The notes under the pieces were generated by a model. It was given only the letters and a program-made list of their open reading frames with translations. It was not told the origin of the DNA and made no database searches. Source: Paragonimus westermani (lineage: Eukaryota > Platyhelminthes > Trematoda > Plagiorchiida > Troglotrematidae). Taken from it: a stretch of DNA of 64,000 nt. This document shows positions 49,431 through 61,882 of the stretch, piece by piece (positions within the stretch are counted from its first letter, which is position 1; each line of letters begins with the position of its first letter). The translations under genes and the position numbers were made by a program. Location of the stretch: the NCBI GenBank assembly GCA_008508345.1, contig QNGE01001268.1, forward strand, positions 114,903 through 178,902, in the 5' to 3' direction.

Positions 49431-51324
49431 CGTCCTAAGAACAACAGCTTGCGTCCATGCGATTGATTCAGATGAGTGTAAAAAATATCTCGGATGGACT
49501 TTCTGACTCAACAGTTTGGCCTGTGAAACGAAGAGAGAGGGTTTTCCTGAGAAGTCCCAACTAGAACCTCTGACTCAAAAGCTTGGCCTGCAAGGAAACA
49601 GGTTTTCATGGGGAACCTTACCCGGAGCAAGTGACTCATAAGCGTGATTCATTTGGTAGTGGAGGGCTAACCCAGCCCGTAGATGCAGTGAATACGACAT
49701 CGACGTCTCATTGTGATTAGTGCTTCGCGTGGCAAACACACTGTAAGCTGTACCAAGCTTCTGAGTTTTCCGATCGTACAGGATAATCGCCGTGTGGTTG
49801 GAGTTCTCTCTGTTTGAGAGTGCCTTCTCTAACTCCTCTTTCCGTGCAAGAAATACGACAGCGCAGCAACTGTAAATGTAGTCATTCTGCTGTGTACTCA
49901 TAAGTTTGCGCTTGACTGTTCAAGCACTCATACGCAGGCAACAGTGTGACATGTAAACGTACGACAGTAATCGTTTTTGTGTGACAACAACCCTTTGGTC
50001 TATATAACGTCTGAACTTGGAAGGATCCAGGTCCTAATGAAAATGCACTCCTAAATCAACACAGGACAAGAACCTAACCACCGCGCCAACGCAGCAGAAA
50101 AAGTCAGAAGTGTTGCTTACACCGGCTCACACAACCACGAACTAGGAAGAATAGTATCCTGTTATTCCCCAATAAAAAGCATGTTCTAACTGCTTCGATC
50201 TATCGACCAGGCTTTTAGTCAGCTTGCGACAGAGTACTCGTTGGTGGATGCTTTATTTTGGAGGGTTTACTGACATGACAAAAATCCAATTAGGTTGTAA
50301 CTGTACACCTCATTCAGGACATACATCATAGCAGGTTTTCATTGTAGGTGAAATTTGTTACCAGAGTAGATTCTCGACCCTGATTAGATCAGGGTGGGTT
50401 GTCCTTCACTGTCACCTGATAAGAGTTGTTCAAATCACCTACATTCGATTGCCTTTAATGTACGTACTTCATTTTTACGAGCGTACGGTAGAACAAATAC
50501 GGACAAGCGCAACGACATGACCCCAATCCAGATAGTTTCCCCAATATGCACGAATCTTGCTGCCTGCAGACCTACAGTCGGAATGTACGCCAAACGGGTC
50601 CTGAACAAGTCTACCGGCGGTTCACATCCGACTTAAGCTTACATATTTTGTAATAGGCCATCAACCAGCATAACGGATTTACCAAACTGCTTGTAAGTAG
50701 TGTATATATAATAAAAATATGGATGACCCACCTATTTTTATTTTCTGGTGGTATTGATTACTCCATCCCTTACCAGCATAGAGCAATAAAACTTCCAGAC
50801 GGTTTTGTAGTTTGTGACAGAAGTCGAGAATAGGTCCGCCTGTTTGTAAACTCATGTGCCCTCCAATGCCGTAAACCTCATCATCAGATTGCCATTGTAA
50901 CATTATCCGTCACAACAGCCTCAGGTAAGTTCGCAATGAATGATTGTGCTCCATACTATTGCGCCGTAAAAAAAAATCACGGAGAAATTTCCTCATCCAG
51001 CATCTGGATTGAGATGTTTTTACTGTCATGTAACTGTAAGGCCCTGTATACTTACAACTCCCTCAACAAACCAAGTGTCTTGATGTTGGGATGATAATTA
51101 GAACCGCTGGAATTTTACAGGTTATAAAAAGCCTCTGTACATCTGACTTTGTGTTGAACGGTATTAAAATAACCTGTTCTGAAAGGAAAGAAAATGATGA
51201 TGTTCGTTTTAGAAATGGCAAAGGTCATAGGAATGCGAAGCGTGATAAAAACAAGACCAAAATAAGACTGCAAGAAGATGAGTATAACTTGGAAATTCAA
51301 ACATCAGAAAAGCATTTCATTAAC
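49431..51324. other. Unassigned DNA, possibly including LINE 5' untranslated sequence
   Basis: Immediately upstream (in LINE orientation) of the endonuclease remnant lies a 108-codon minus frame at 49575-49901 with no recognised domain; it may be the 5' end of the LINE. The rest holds nothing I can identify. Confidence 0.35.
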
Positions 51325-53876
51325 AGACAATAATGGCCCTCTGGTATTGAGGCTGGAGGTCACACATCACTTCAAATTTGTTTATACGACCATGCTACGT
51401 GAAGATTCTGAAGAACGTTACGAATATATGCCCGATTTTTTGCTTAAGGTTATCGGCTAATAACTCTGTCCGAAATAAAAACAGCGTACCAAATTTTAAC
51501 AGTTATTTTCTTCGGGTTTACCAGTTTCTGGAAATATTTCCACACAATTTCACTCCGAGCGTGAGTTACCCAATAGGTATAATGCAGAAGCCGGTGAACA
51601 GCGTAGTACTCAGGACCGATGGAAAAGAAACTGTACAACGAGACAGTACCCTGAGTGTAGAATGGAAAATTAAAGAATTTTCATACGAGCGGAACTGGCA
51701 GACACAATTGCACTAAACAAACGTATCTTAACGAGGTGTGTGAAGTTGTAAAACGAAAAGGCGATAAAAATTAAGCCATTCTACGAGGTCGCTACTGACT
51801 GCTCTAAGTTGGGTTTCACCCATAAAAATACTGTTTACGGTTTAGGCAACGTGTCTGGTGTTGCAGCTTCAGCAAGTGACCTCGGAGGCAAATTCGGACT
51901 AACGTTAAGGACGAGTCAATAACGCGCAATTTATAGGCGCGTGTTATGGCTTCGTTACAAATGGATATAGCTCACAGGGTTTAGTACAAGCACTGTTGTC
52001 TCAACTAAGAAGAACAATAAGTAATCATGAGCAAAAGTTTAAAAGCACTCACGTTTTGAGGCGTGGTGACGAAATGACGCGAATCGAAGCTGGAGTAAGA
52101 CCAAGGCGTAGACTTGGATTTTTTGGCCGCCGTTTTCACCCGGTGGTCTAGCATCATAGATGGGCTAGTTTAACAATGTCTATTATGCATTGTACAGCCA
52201 ATTTTTTCATTCATATACTCCCTTACTCCCCAACCTTATTCGACCGACTGCTGAGGCCACCAAACGAGTGAAGTCGAAGGCTTACATCTATTCCCGGAAA
52301 TCCCTATAATGAATTTACTATTCACTGAACAATATACTGTTTGGTAGCCAACAGGTTGGATAACACAAACTCATCGCTTCCAGTGTGTGCTTTAGGTTAT
52401 TGTGTTCGAACGGTATGGCGACTGCCAGTATGGTGATTTTGGCGACTTCTGTAGTACTGAATGTAAAAATGTTCAGTGCAATGTAGTGCTTGAATAATGA
52501 GTTCTGTCCGAGTTTGACTGGAACGGATTACTGATCGGAGAAAACCAAGAAAAGTCAGAGATGCGAGAGGTTTCATTGTTGTGCTAATTTCGAAATAAAA
52601 CCCGGTAAAACTTGAGGGCAATCTGATTCGCGTTCAAACAGTTGCACAACACGAGCAATCGGTTTTACGGGAACGATAACGTGTGTGCAAATGATGAGAA
52701 GTAGACGATATTCAATCGGAAAATGGGATGAAGCTCATGTCACCAACATCCCTATACTATTCGAGCAGAATTACACATGAAAGATTACCTATCGTTAGTA
52801 CGATAATGTGAAATTTACGCCATGTGTGTACCGATCCGAAAGAAACTATACATCTTGGATAGATGCAAATCGGGCACAAATAACTTTTACTGACTTCGTA
52901 GAACATTCAGTCAGACGTTTCAGAGACAAAATCAGAGGAGATTCACTAACTTCACGAGGAAGTTCAAACGCAGCTTCAATGAGTACTGTAGCTTGTTTAC
53001 CTAAGAAACAGTAAACGTTTTACAATATGGGTATGTAAAATAAAAATGGAATACAAGACAGGGAGACATCTATATAAACAGGAAACTTGCAAATGTCGTC
53101 GACTGACCTAAATGAATTCGGCTACTTTAGCCTGCCTAAGGAATGTTGAACTTGGAACTATCAACTGAAATCAACAGAGAATCTAATGACTTTTCATGGG
53201 CACTTCACAATTGGTTACAGTCCAAGATTCGTATGAGGGATTGGCTGAGATTGAGTGTGGGTGACCAAAATGTTTGTATCACAGCAGCGTAATCTACTTT
53301 AAATTCCGGCGAAGGTAAGCATGTGCTAGCGACAAGACAAAAGCAAGCATGAGTAGTCATTAGACAAAGGCTGCAAATGAAGAAGGTCAAACAATAAACT
53401 ATTAAAATATAACTCGATGATTTCCAGAATATTGAGTAATCAGAGTTGTGTGATGATACAAGAGAGTGGGAAGGCCAAACGGAAAAACGGGGACTGTGGG
53501 TGAGTTGCATCCGGGGCGCAATAAAAGTCAAAATATACGGGTCGAAAACGACTTCTAACTGCCTGACAGTAATATGCCGACAGGAGGAAAACGATGCACC
53601 GGGCTGACCTCAGAAAAAATGGAGAAACATATGGAACTAACAAAACCCACCAATCGGCTGTCATTAGCATTCATAGTTCACGTATAGAAGGATGAGAAAC
53701 CAGTGTGATTAGGTTGTGCTCATTAGGCTAAAGGGGATTTTGGAGTTACGCTCAGGAAGTTAAATGTACGATAAGCTTGGTCCAAATCCGTGACTATTTT
53801 GATAAGAATCACGTGAGGAATGACGATTAGTCACATATGTGAAGAGAAACATTGACGGTTCGTTTGCCTCACAATT
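51325..53876. repeat. 2.55 kb segment, copy 1 of a near-identical duplication
   Basis: This segment recurs at 53878-56470 in the same orientation. In the first 130 bases I see three differences (for example ACACATCAC against ACACACCAC, and CTACGTG against CTACATG), and elsewhere the copies look identical. The copy ends exactly at a single N (53877). No gene or known element was recognised within the unit; its minus frames are short and anonymous. The layout is that of two overlapping contigs placed end to end without merging, so the segment is probably single-copy in the real genome. Confidence 0.85.
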
Positions 53877-53877
53877 N

Positions 53878-56470
53878 AGACAATAATGGCCCTCTGGTAT
53901 TGAGGCTGGAGGTCACACACCACTTCAAATTTGTTTATACGACCATGCTACATGAAGATTCTGAAGAACGTTACGAATATATGCCCGATTTTTTGCTTGA
54001 GGTTATCGGCTAATAACTCTGTCCGAAATAAAAACAGCGTACCAAATTTTAACAGTTATTTTCTTCGGGTTTACCAGTTTCTGGAAATATTTCCACACAA
54101 TTTCACTCCGAGCGTGAGTTACCCAATAGGTATAATGCAGAAGCCGGTGAACAGCGTAGTACTCAGGACCGATGGAAAAGAAACTGTACAACGAGACAGT
54201 ACCCTGAGTGTAGAATGGAAAATTAAAGAATTTTCATACGAGCGGAACTGGCAGACACAATTGCACTAAACAAACGTATCTTAACGAGGTGTGTGAAGTT
54301 GTAAAACGAAAAGGCGATAAAAATTAAGCCATTCTACGAGGTCGCTACTGACTGCTCTAAGTTGGGTTTCACCCATAAAAATACTGTTTACGGTTTAGGC
54401 AACGTGTCTGGTGTTGCAGCTTCAGCAAGTGACCTCGGAGGCAAATTCGGACTAACGTTAAGGACGAGTCAATAACGCGCAATTTATAGGCGCGTGTTAT
54501 GGCTTCGTTACAAATGGATATAGCTCACAGGGTTTAGTACAAGCACTGTTGTCTCAACTAAGAAGAACAATAAGTAATCATGAGCAAAAGTTTAAAAGCA
54601 CTCACGTTTTGAGGCGTGGTGACGAAATGACGCGAATCGAAGCTGGAGTAAGACCAAGGCGTAGACTTGGATTTTTTGGCCGCCGTTTTCACCCGGTGGT
54701 CTAGCATCATAGATGGGCTAGTTTAACAATGTCTATTATGCATTGTACAGCCAATTTTTTCATTCATATACTCCCTTACTCCCCAACCTTATTCGACCGA
54801 CTGCTGAGGCCACCAAACGAGTGAAGTCGAAGGCTTACATCTATTCCCGGAAATCCCTATAATGAATTTACTATTCACTGAACAATATACTGTTTGGTAG
54901 CCAACAGGTTGGATAACACAAACTCATCGCTTCCAGTGTGTGCTTTAGGTTATTGTGTTCGAACGGTATGGCGACTGCCAGTATGGTGATTTTGGCGACT
55001 TCTGTAGTACTGAATGTAAAAATGTTCAGTGCAATGTAGTGCTTGAATAATGAGTTCTGTCCGAGTTTGACTGGAACGGATTACTGATCGGAGAAAACCA
55101 AGAAAAGTCAGAGATGCGAGAGGTTTCATTGTTGTGCTAATTTCGAAATAAAACCCGGTAAAACTTGAGGGCAATCTGATTCGCGTTCAAACAGTTGCAC
55201 AACACGAGCAATCGGTTTTACGGGAACGATAACGTGTGTGCAAATGATGAGAAGTAGACGATATTCAATCGGAAAATGGGATGAAGCTCATGTCACCAAC
55301 ATCCCTATACTATTCGAGCAGAATTACACATGAAAGATTACCTATCGTTAGTACGATAATGTGAAATTTACGCCATGTGTGTACCGATCCGAAAGAAACT
55401 ATACATCTTGGATAGATGCAAATCGGGCACAAATAACTTTTACTGACTTCGTAGAACATTCAGTCAGACGTTTCAGAGACAAAATCAGAGGAGATTCACT
55501 AACTTCACGAGGAAGTTCAAACGCAGCTTCAATGAGTACTGTAGCTTGTTTACCTAAGAAACAGTAAACGTTTTACAATATGGGTATGTAAAATAAAAAT
55601 GGAATACAAGACAGGGAGACATCTATATAAACAGGAAACTTGCAAATGTCGTCGACTGACCTAAATGAATTCGGCTACTTTAGCCTGCCTAAGGAATGTT
55701 GAACTTGGAACTATCAACTGAAATCAACAGAGAATCTAATGACTTTTCATGGGCACTTCACAATTGGTTACAGTCCAAGATTCGTATGAGGGATTGGCTG
55801 AGATTGAGTGTGGGTGACCAAAATGTTTGTATCACAGCAGCGTAATCTACTTTAAATTCCGGCGAAGGTAAGCATGTGCTAGCGACAAGACAAAAGCAAG
55901 CATGAGTAGTCATTAGACAAAGGCTGCAAATGAAGAAGGTCAAACAANAGTCATTAGACAAAGGCTGCAAATGAAGAAGGTCAAACAATAAACTATTAAA
56001 ATATAACTCGATGATTTCCAGAATATTGAGTAATCAGAGTTGTGTGATGATACAAGAGAGTGGGAAGGCCAAACGGAAAAACGGGGACTGTGGGTGAGTT
56101 GCATCCGGGGCGCAATAAAAGTCAAAATATACGGGTCGAAAACGACTTCTAACTGCCTGACAGTAATATGCCGACAGGAGGAAAACGATGCACCGGGCTG
56201 ACCTCAGAAAAAATGGAGAAACATATGGAACTAACAAAACCCACCAATCGGCTGTCATTAGCATTCATAGTTCACGTATAGAAGGATGAGAAACCAGTGT
56301 GATTAGGTTGTGCTCATTAGGCTAAAGGGGATTTTGGAGTTACGCTCAGGAAGTTAAATGTACGATAAGCTTGGTCCAAATCCGTGACTATTTTGATAAG
56401 AATCACGTGAGGAATGACGATTAGTCACATATGTGAAGAGAAACATTGACGGTTCGTTTGCCTCACAATT
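53878..56470. repeat. 2.55 kb segment, copy 2, with an internal 40-base duplicated joint
   Basis: This is copy 2 of the segment at 51325-53876, offset by 2553 bases up to 55947. There a second single N (55948) is flanked by the same 40-base sequence on both sides (55908-55947 and 55949-55988), after which the offset becomes 2594. Both single-N joints are flanked by repeated sequence, typical of unmerged contig overlaps. After 56470 the sequence becomes unique. Confidence 0.85.
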
Positions 56471-56895
56471 AGGAAGGTGTGCAGCGACCCTATTTGTTTA
56501 TTGCTAACTGTGTTAAAGCTACGATTACCATTTGTACTCCTTATGTTCCCAAATTTCGTATGCGATTAAATGTTTGTTTGAACGAGTATGGTTACTGGCA
56601 GGTCGCTCACGCACACGAACGTACGGTTCCGTTGCATGCTCGCTCGTCGTTTCGAAGTACTAACGTTTCGTCTTGTTATTCGCTCGCTCTCACGTCGATT
56701 TCGCGAGTCGGCAATATACTGCTTGTTTACTCGTTGTGTTATTCGTAAACGGCCGGCTGTGGTTCGTTTGATCCTACAGATTGGTGAGCCCGTTTATGCC
56801 ATATATCATAGCGTAAATCTGAGTACAGTTTTCCTCTCATATTACTTTTCGAGTGTGCATATATATATATATCCGTTTGCATTAGCCCAGTCGCA

Positions 56896-57710
56896 ATGGA
56901 CACTAAAGAAGTTAATTCCGAATTTCTGTCTTCCGTATCGTTGATCACGCCAACGGTTCTCGCTCCTGGGGATCGTGATTCAGGGCTGTGGTTCGCTGTG
57001 TTGGAAACAGAGTTCGGCAACCGGCGTGTAACAAATGACTCGGACGGGTTCTCGCAGCTTATACCGCGCATTCCTCGAGATATGCTGAACCTGGTTAGTG
57101 ATATCTTACTAGACTCGGCAACCGAACGTTATGGGTGGGCTAAACGAACGATTCTTAAGGAAACACAGCCATCCGATAAAATGCATTTGGAGCAACTGTT
57201 CCAACGGCTACAGTTGGGGGACAAGAGGCTGTCGGCTTTTCTTCGGTAAATGCGATATGTAGCAGTTGCCCAAGTCGCTTCTGCAAGAGTCTTAACTGCA
57301 ATGGCTGCCTGAGTATACACAGGGGTAACTACCCGTGTTACCCTCACGTCTAGCGGTTTTGGCCGACGCAATACACAGACGTTTCCGAGGCACAGGGCAG
57401 CCAGCAGTAGTTGGATGGTTTGTTGGCCACAAAGAACGCCGAAATAGCACACCTGCGCAAAGCACTGGAATGTCGTGAACACGACCCTTTAGAAACAAAC
57501 ATCGAGATAGCTCAGTTGCGGTATGAACCGGTGGATCTTCGCGCCAGCTTTCGAAGTACTAGGTCACCATCTAGAATCCCTCCAACGCGTGCCCGATCAT
57601 CGCCCGGACTAAAAACTGATAGTGTTTGTTGGTATCATGAGACATATAGTGAAAACGCTAGACGATGCCGACCATCATGTAGCCATCGTGTTAACAAACG
57701 TCTAAACTAG
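56896..57710 (+). pseudogene. Gypsy gag remnant
   Basis: The ATG at 56896 opens a 117-codon frame with LWFAVLETEFGNRRVTNDS, the capsid-like start typical of gypsy gags in invertebrates (L-W-F-x-x-L-E-x-x-F). It ends prematurely at 57249 within LQLGDKRLSAFLR. Sequence in other frames continues the protein, ending with VCWYHETYSENARRCRPSC at about 57628-57690, the Cys/His-containing C-terminus seen in these gags. Gag would form the particle that houses reverse transcription. At least two frameshifts are present. Confidence 0.75.
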
Positions 57711-57799
57711 CAGGTTGGCGTGTTTTAGCGACGACAGACACAGGCTGATCGAACAGCAGTCGCCTTTTCTTTGAAGGATTTAACCCCCAGAAAGCATTT

Positions 57800-58197
57800 T
57801 TTCAATCGACATAGAGGTGGAGGTTACTATCATCTCGCATTCGGTAACGGATGTGCGATCAGAATCTGGCACTACTCTACGAGCTGCGAACGGTACGCCC
57901 ATTAGAACCTTCGGACGTCGGCTGTTGGATTTAAACTTTGGTCTTGGACGCGATTTTCACTGGATTTTTCTTGTAGCTGATACACATTACCGTATCGTTG
58001 GCATCGATTTCCTCCGACACTTCGATTTACTGGTCGACGCACGTCGATCGCGTCTGATCGATACCTCGACAAAACTCAATGAACGGGACAAGTCATCGCA
58101 CGCTGCTGTGATCGGTCCAATGCTAGCCAAATCCCATAATCTGCGAGCCTTACGGGAAACTTTTATCCAAATTCCCTCAACTGATCCGCCCCGCTAA
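57800..58197 (+). pseudogene. Gypsy aspartic protease remnant, active site lost
   Basis: The frame containing ANGTPIRTFGRRLLDLNFGL, then WIFLVAD and VGIDFLRHFDLLVDARR is the body of a gypsy protease, which cleaves the polyprotein and works as a dimer. The catalytic D-T-G should lie just before; the aligned codons at 57808-57816 encode D-I-E, so Thr and Gly are both changed. A dimer built from this would not be expected to cut. The frame remains open to 58197, where it ends just before the RT begins. Confidence 0.8.
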
Positions 58198-58210
58198 CGA
58201 ACTACCGGCC

Positions 58211-59690
58211 GTGACAACGGACGTCGCACACCACATTGTCACACGAGGGCCGCCAGCTCAAAGTCGTCCACGCCGCTTAGCTCCCGACAAACTCAAAATT
58301 GCCCGAGCCGAATTCGAGCATATGCTCCAACTCGCCATTATCCGTCCGTCCAATAGTCCATGGGCTTCGCCACTGCATATGGTGACTAAAAAGATTGATA
58401 ACGACTGGCACCCATGTGGTGACTATCGAGCAGTGAACAACGCAACCACCCCCGATAGGCAGCCAATTCCTCACATTCAGGACTTGATGGCAACCCTATC
58501 GGGGAAGCAGATATTCACCAAAATCGACCTAGTGCGCGCTTATAACCATATTCCAGTAGCCCCCGAAGACGTCCCAAAGAGAGCAGTCATAACTGTTCGG
58601 ACTTTTCGAATTTTTACGCATTCCGTTTGGTCTAAGCAACGCCGCTCAGACTTTCCAACGTTTTATCCACGACGTGCGTCGTGGACTGGACGACGTTTAT
58701 CCGTACTTAGGTGATATTTTGGTGGCTAACTAATCACAGGAAAAACATTGCGTGCACTTGCGTTCATTACTCAACCGTCTGTCGCACCATGGGATGACCA
58801 TATACTTAGCTAAATGCTCGTTTGGGACGCTCCGCGTAACCATCCTAGGTCACAGTATATTCACGAGCAGGACCGAACCTCTCCCCGACATAGTGCAGGC
58901 AATAGTGGAATACCCGGAGCCCACATCGTTAAAACAACTTCGCTGTTTTGATGGTTTAGTAAATATTCACCGCCGTCTCATCCCTAACTGTGCCCGTCTA
59001 ATGCAACTGCTCACCGACCTACTCAGAGGTAAGATACGCTCATCCTTATTTACAACGACCGCAAAAATGGCCTCCATTAATTTAAAAAGCGCTATGGCCA
59101 ACATAACATAGATGTCGCATCATCATTCGTCTGCTTCCTTAGCGCTATCCGTGGATGTATCAGACGTGGCTGTAGGGGCCATCCTGCAACAGCGACTTGG
59201 TGTCCACTAGCCTTTTTCTCTAAACGGTTACAACCAACTGAGTTGCGGTAAACTGTTTTCGGGAAAGAACTGTTAGCGGTATATCTCGGCATCCGCCATT
59301 TTCGACATGTCCTTGAAGGCAGGGACTTTGTCGTCTTCACGGACCGTAGGTTGCTAACGTACGCTTTAGGCTCGACAACCGACAGGTATTCCTCCAGAGA
59401 GACCAGACACCTGGATTATATCGCTCAGTTCACGAGAGACGTTTGTCATATTTCACGTATTGCAAGCCCAGTCGCCGATGCTCTCTCGCGCATTAATGCT
59501 ACAACGAGCACGCCAGACAGCTCAGTCGATCTGGCGGCGATCGCAGTCGCACAGGACAACGACCCGGAGATGGAACAACTTCGTCGGTCCAGTTCCCCTA
59601 AGTCAGAAGGCGTTCCCATGAATTGCTCAGAAGGGATCAGTTGTGACCCTTCACAAGGCATCTCTCGTCTGGTTATTCCACTGACCTTCC
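58211..59690 (+). pseudogene. Gypsy reverse transcriptase and RNase H remnant
   Basis: The first frame (58211-58714) contains EFEHMLQLAIIRPSNSPWAS, then HPCGDYRAVNNATTPDRQPI and FTKIDLVRAYNHIPV, the fingers and palm of a gypsy RT with the block-A Asp intact. A frameshift near 58600 moves the rest to another frame: FGLSNAAQTFQRFI, then YLGD (58704-58715) where Y-x-D-D is required. The thumb and connection follow at 58752-59111. RNase H follows in frame-disrupted pieces with LALSVDVSDVAVGAILQQ (about 59138-59193) and RETRHLDYIAQFTRDVCHIS, ADALSR (59398-59495). The order is normal, but the protein is broken in several places and catalytically dead. Confidence 0.85.
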
Positions 59691-59747
59691 GCCGCTAAAT
59701 TTTCGGCACGTTGCACGTCTCACTCCGGCAAACGTTCCACAGTCAAA

Positions 59748-60566
59748 ATGCTCATTCAGCGCGTTGACTGGCGTAATGTCAATCGCAACTTCCGCACATG
59801 GGCCAAGGCGTGCATACACTGCCAGCGGTTTAAGATTCATCGTCACACGCGTACCACAGCGGGAAGTTTTTCAGCCCCAGATGAGCGTTTCTATCATGTG
59901 CATTTCGACCTGGTCGGACCTTTGCAACCCTCGGATGGGGGTACGCACATCCTGACATGCGGGGACAGGTTTACACGTTGGCCAGAAGCTATAACAATTC
60001 CGAATTGCACGTCGGAAACCGTCGCACGGACAATTTTGGGACGTTGGGTCGTTCAGTTTGGTTGCCCTGCTGTAGTGACCACTGATCGTGGATCACATTC
60101 TGACTTGGCCTTCACATCACTCCTAAACGCTCTAGGCTGTAGTAGAATTCGCACAACGGCTTACCACCCGGCAGCCAACGGGGTAGTTGAGCGTTTTCAT
60201 CGGCAACTGAAAAGTTCACTATCCGCTAGCAACAACCCCTCATGGCACGAGGTTTTGCCACTAGTCTTGTTAAGTATCCGTAACACGCTGAAAGCAGACC
60301 TGCATACCACCCCCGCCCAGTTAGCCTATCAGTGCTTCTTACGTTTATCCGAACAGTTGGTTGCCCCAAGCGCAACGGGATCCATCAACTTCGCGGATTA
60401 CGGCGAGCGGTTGATCCAACACATAAGGCGACTCCGACAACTTCCACCGAGAGAACAAACGACGCCAACGTACATACATCCTCACCTATCAACTTGTTCT
60501 CATGTTTGGTTCGCGTGGTTACTCCTCTACGACCTTTGCACCCAGCGTACTCGCACGCTATGCTGA
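59748..60566 (+). pseudogene. Gypsy integrase, nearly open frame of 272 codons
   Basis: This is the longest open retroelement frame in the window. Its start shows the C-C half of the zinc finger (ACIHCQRFK); the H-H half lies upstream in another frame and is degraded. The core has catalytic Asp at residue 54 (HFDLVGPL), Asp at residue 113 (TTDRGSHSD) and Glu at residue 148 (VVERFHRQ), with AYHPAANG between the last two. Only 34 residues separate the second Asp and the Glu, one fewer than the usual 35, so a codon seems to have been lost. Past residue 230 the frame drifts, and the true C-terminal tail (SIGKLKPAFIE, about 60610-60645) lies in another frame. The core looks better preserved than the other domains, but the protein is incomplete. 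Confidence 0.85.
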
Positions 60567-61240
60567 GACTTTCGTGTTGGAGCGCAATGGTAGACGCGGG
60601 GTGACCTCTATCGGTAAACTGAAGCCAGCGTTTATAGAAGTGCCTGATAGGGAAACTGATTCGCGAGCAGCAATGCAAGTGATGCAGCGCAAGCAAATTG
60701 CGGTGATGGTTAAGCGCAGGAGTCCTCTGGCTACGGTCAAGGTGAAAGACTAATCCGAATCGGATGCCACCAACCATGCTTACCAAGAAACCTAGTGCCA
60801 TTCTTCACTAGTGCGACTAAGTGTACACAGCGAATGCTTGCTCTTTCCCTCAAGGTCGTCCATCTTGCACCCTTTCGATTGCTAACGTGTAGGGGGAAAT
60901 TAAAATCAGCACGACTTACGCCATTTTGGTTCAGTTGTCTTACTTTCTGATATCCTATTCCTTACACAGCATACTGTCAACGTCGTGCCAACCGACCAAA
61001 CACTAGAAGACTCCAGCGAAAGAGAATAATCAGTATGTCGTTTCACTCTCGGATCTGTATGTTAGGTGTCGCGTGTTACACAAACGTTTCTACCCGAATA
61101 CCACCTTCCGTCTTCACGCCTGCCTGTTACATTTGGCGACCCTGACAGGATGCAGAAACATCCTCCAAGTGAAAAGTACTTGCCGTCTGGATATCCAACA
61201 AATAATTTTGGTCCTTTTTACAGTGCTGGTCGTTGAGACT

Positions 61241-61870
61241 ATGGAGACGGTCACGGTACCCGAGAAGTTTCATCTCGGTGGCTCACCGGGACGTGGGCAC
61301 GTTTGAAACCGCCAGTCAACCAGATGCATTGCTAAACTTATTGGCAGGAGAGGCGCTTACAATTGCGTTGAAAGAGGAAATCGTGAGAAACGAAGTAGGT
61401 GACCAGACGTACGAACGCCTGAGAAATACGCTAAAGCCTGGGGCCCTCTCCGTCGACCACTACAGGGAATTCCACGAACGCCGCCAACGACACGGCAAGG
61501 ATGTCCAGACGTTCGCGCGACACCTAAAACGCCTGGCCCGTCGAGGGTTCCTATTGCAGCCTGTCAGAAAACGGGCCGAACGAGTTCTGGAACGGTTGAT
61601 GGAAGGAGTGACGTCCCGGAAGGTTTGCGAATAGTTCTTGAGGAATGAGCTAGTAAAGTCGGGCGACGTACCGGAGCGAGCGCAAACAGCCTGGAGAGGA
61701 ACTTTGGCCCCCAACATTAGGTGAATGCTTCTGTTCAACAGACAAGAAAGAACCATCGACGCAGTACACGGACCCGGGGACGAATTCAGACAGGCTAGAG
61801 CAGGGGCGGCTGCTACTATTGCTACCCCTTCGGTCGGTTCGCACAAACTTGTAGTCACAACTATAAAACT
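61241..61870 (+). pseudogene. Gypsy gag remnant with degenerate zinc knuckle
   Basis: An ATG at 61241 opens METVTVPEKFHLGGSP, resembling the usual gag start (V-P-x-x-F-x-x-G-G-D-P). A stop follows after about 21 codons, and the rest of gag continues in the frame of 61233-61634, with LLAGEALTIALKEEI and an HGKDVQTFARHLKRLAR block. At 61811-61852 the frame encodes C-Y-Y-C-Y-P-F-G-R-F-A-Q-T-C, a CCHC nucleic-acid-binding knuckle in which Arg replaces the zinc-binding His. Confidence 0.75.
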
Positions 61871-61882
61871 TCAGGTAAGTCA

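Larger units (their letters stand above)
56471..60760 (+). mobile_element. Ty3/gypsy LTR retrotransposon, decayed (gag, PR, RT, RNase H, IN)
   Basis: The parts occur in gypsy order on one strand: gag (56896), protease (57800), RT and RNase H (58211-59690), integrase (59748) and a post-integrase tail near 60600-60660 containing SIGKLKPAFIE. Upstream, a CTACA at 56774-56778 followed by a GGTGAGCCC stretch resembles an LTR end and primer-binding site, so the 5' LTR may span about 56477-56778. A matching 3' LTR was not found by eye. Multiple frameshifts, lost protease and RT active sites and a missing 3' LTR show that this copy is inactive. Confidence 0.85.

Noticed and set aside
51325..56470. 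Paired identical small frames as a tandem gene family
   Set aside because: The copies are near-identical including non-coding sequence and meet at single N bases, so an assembly artefact explains them better than gene duplication.
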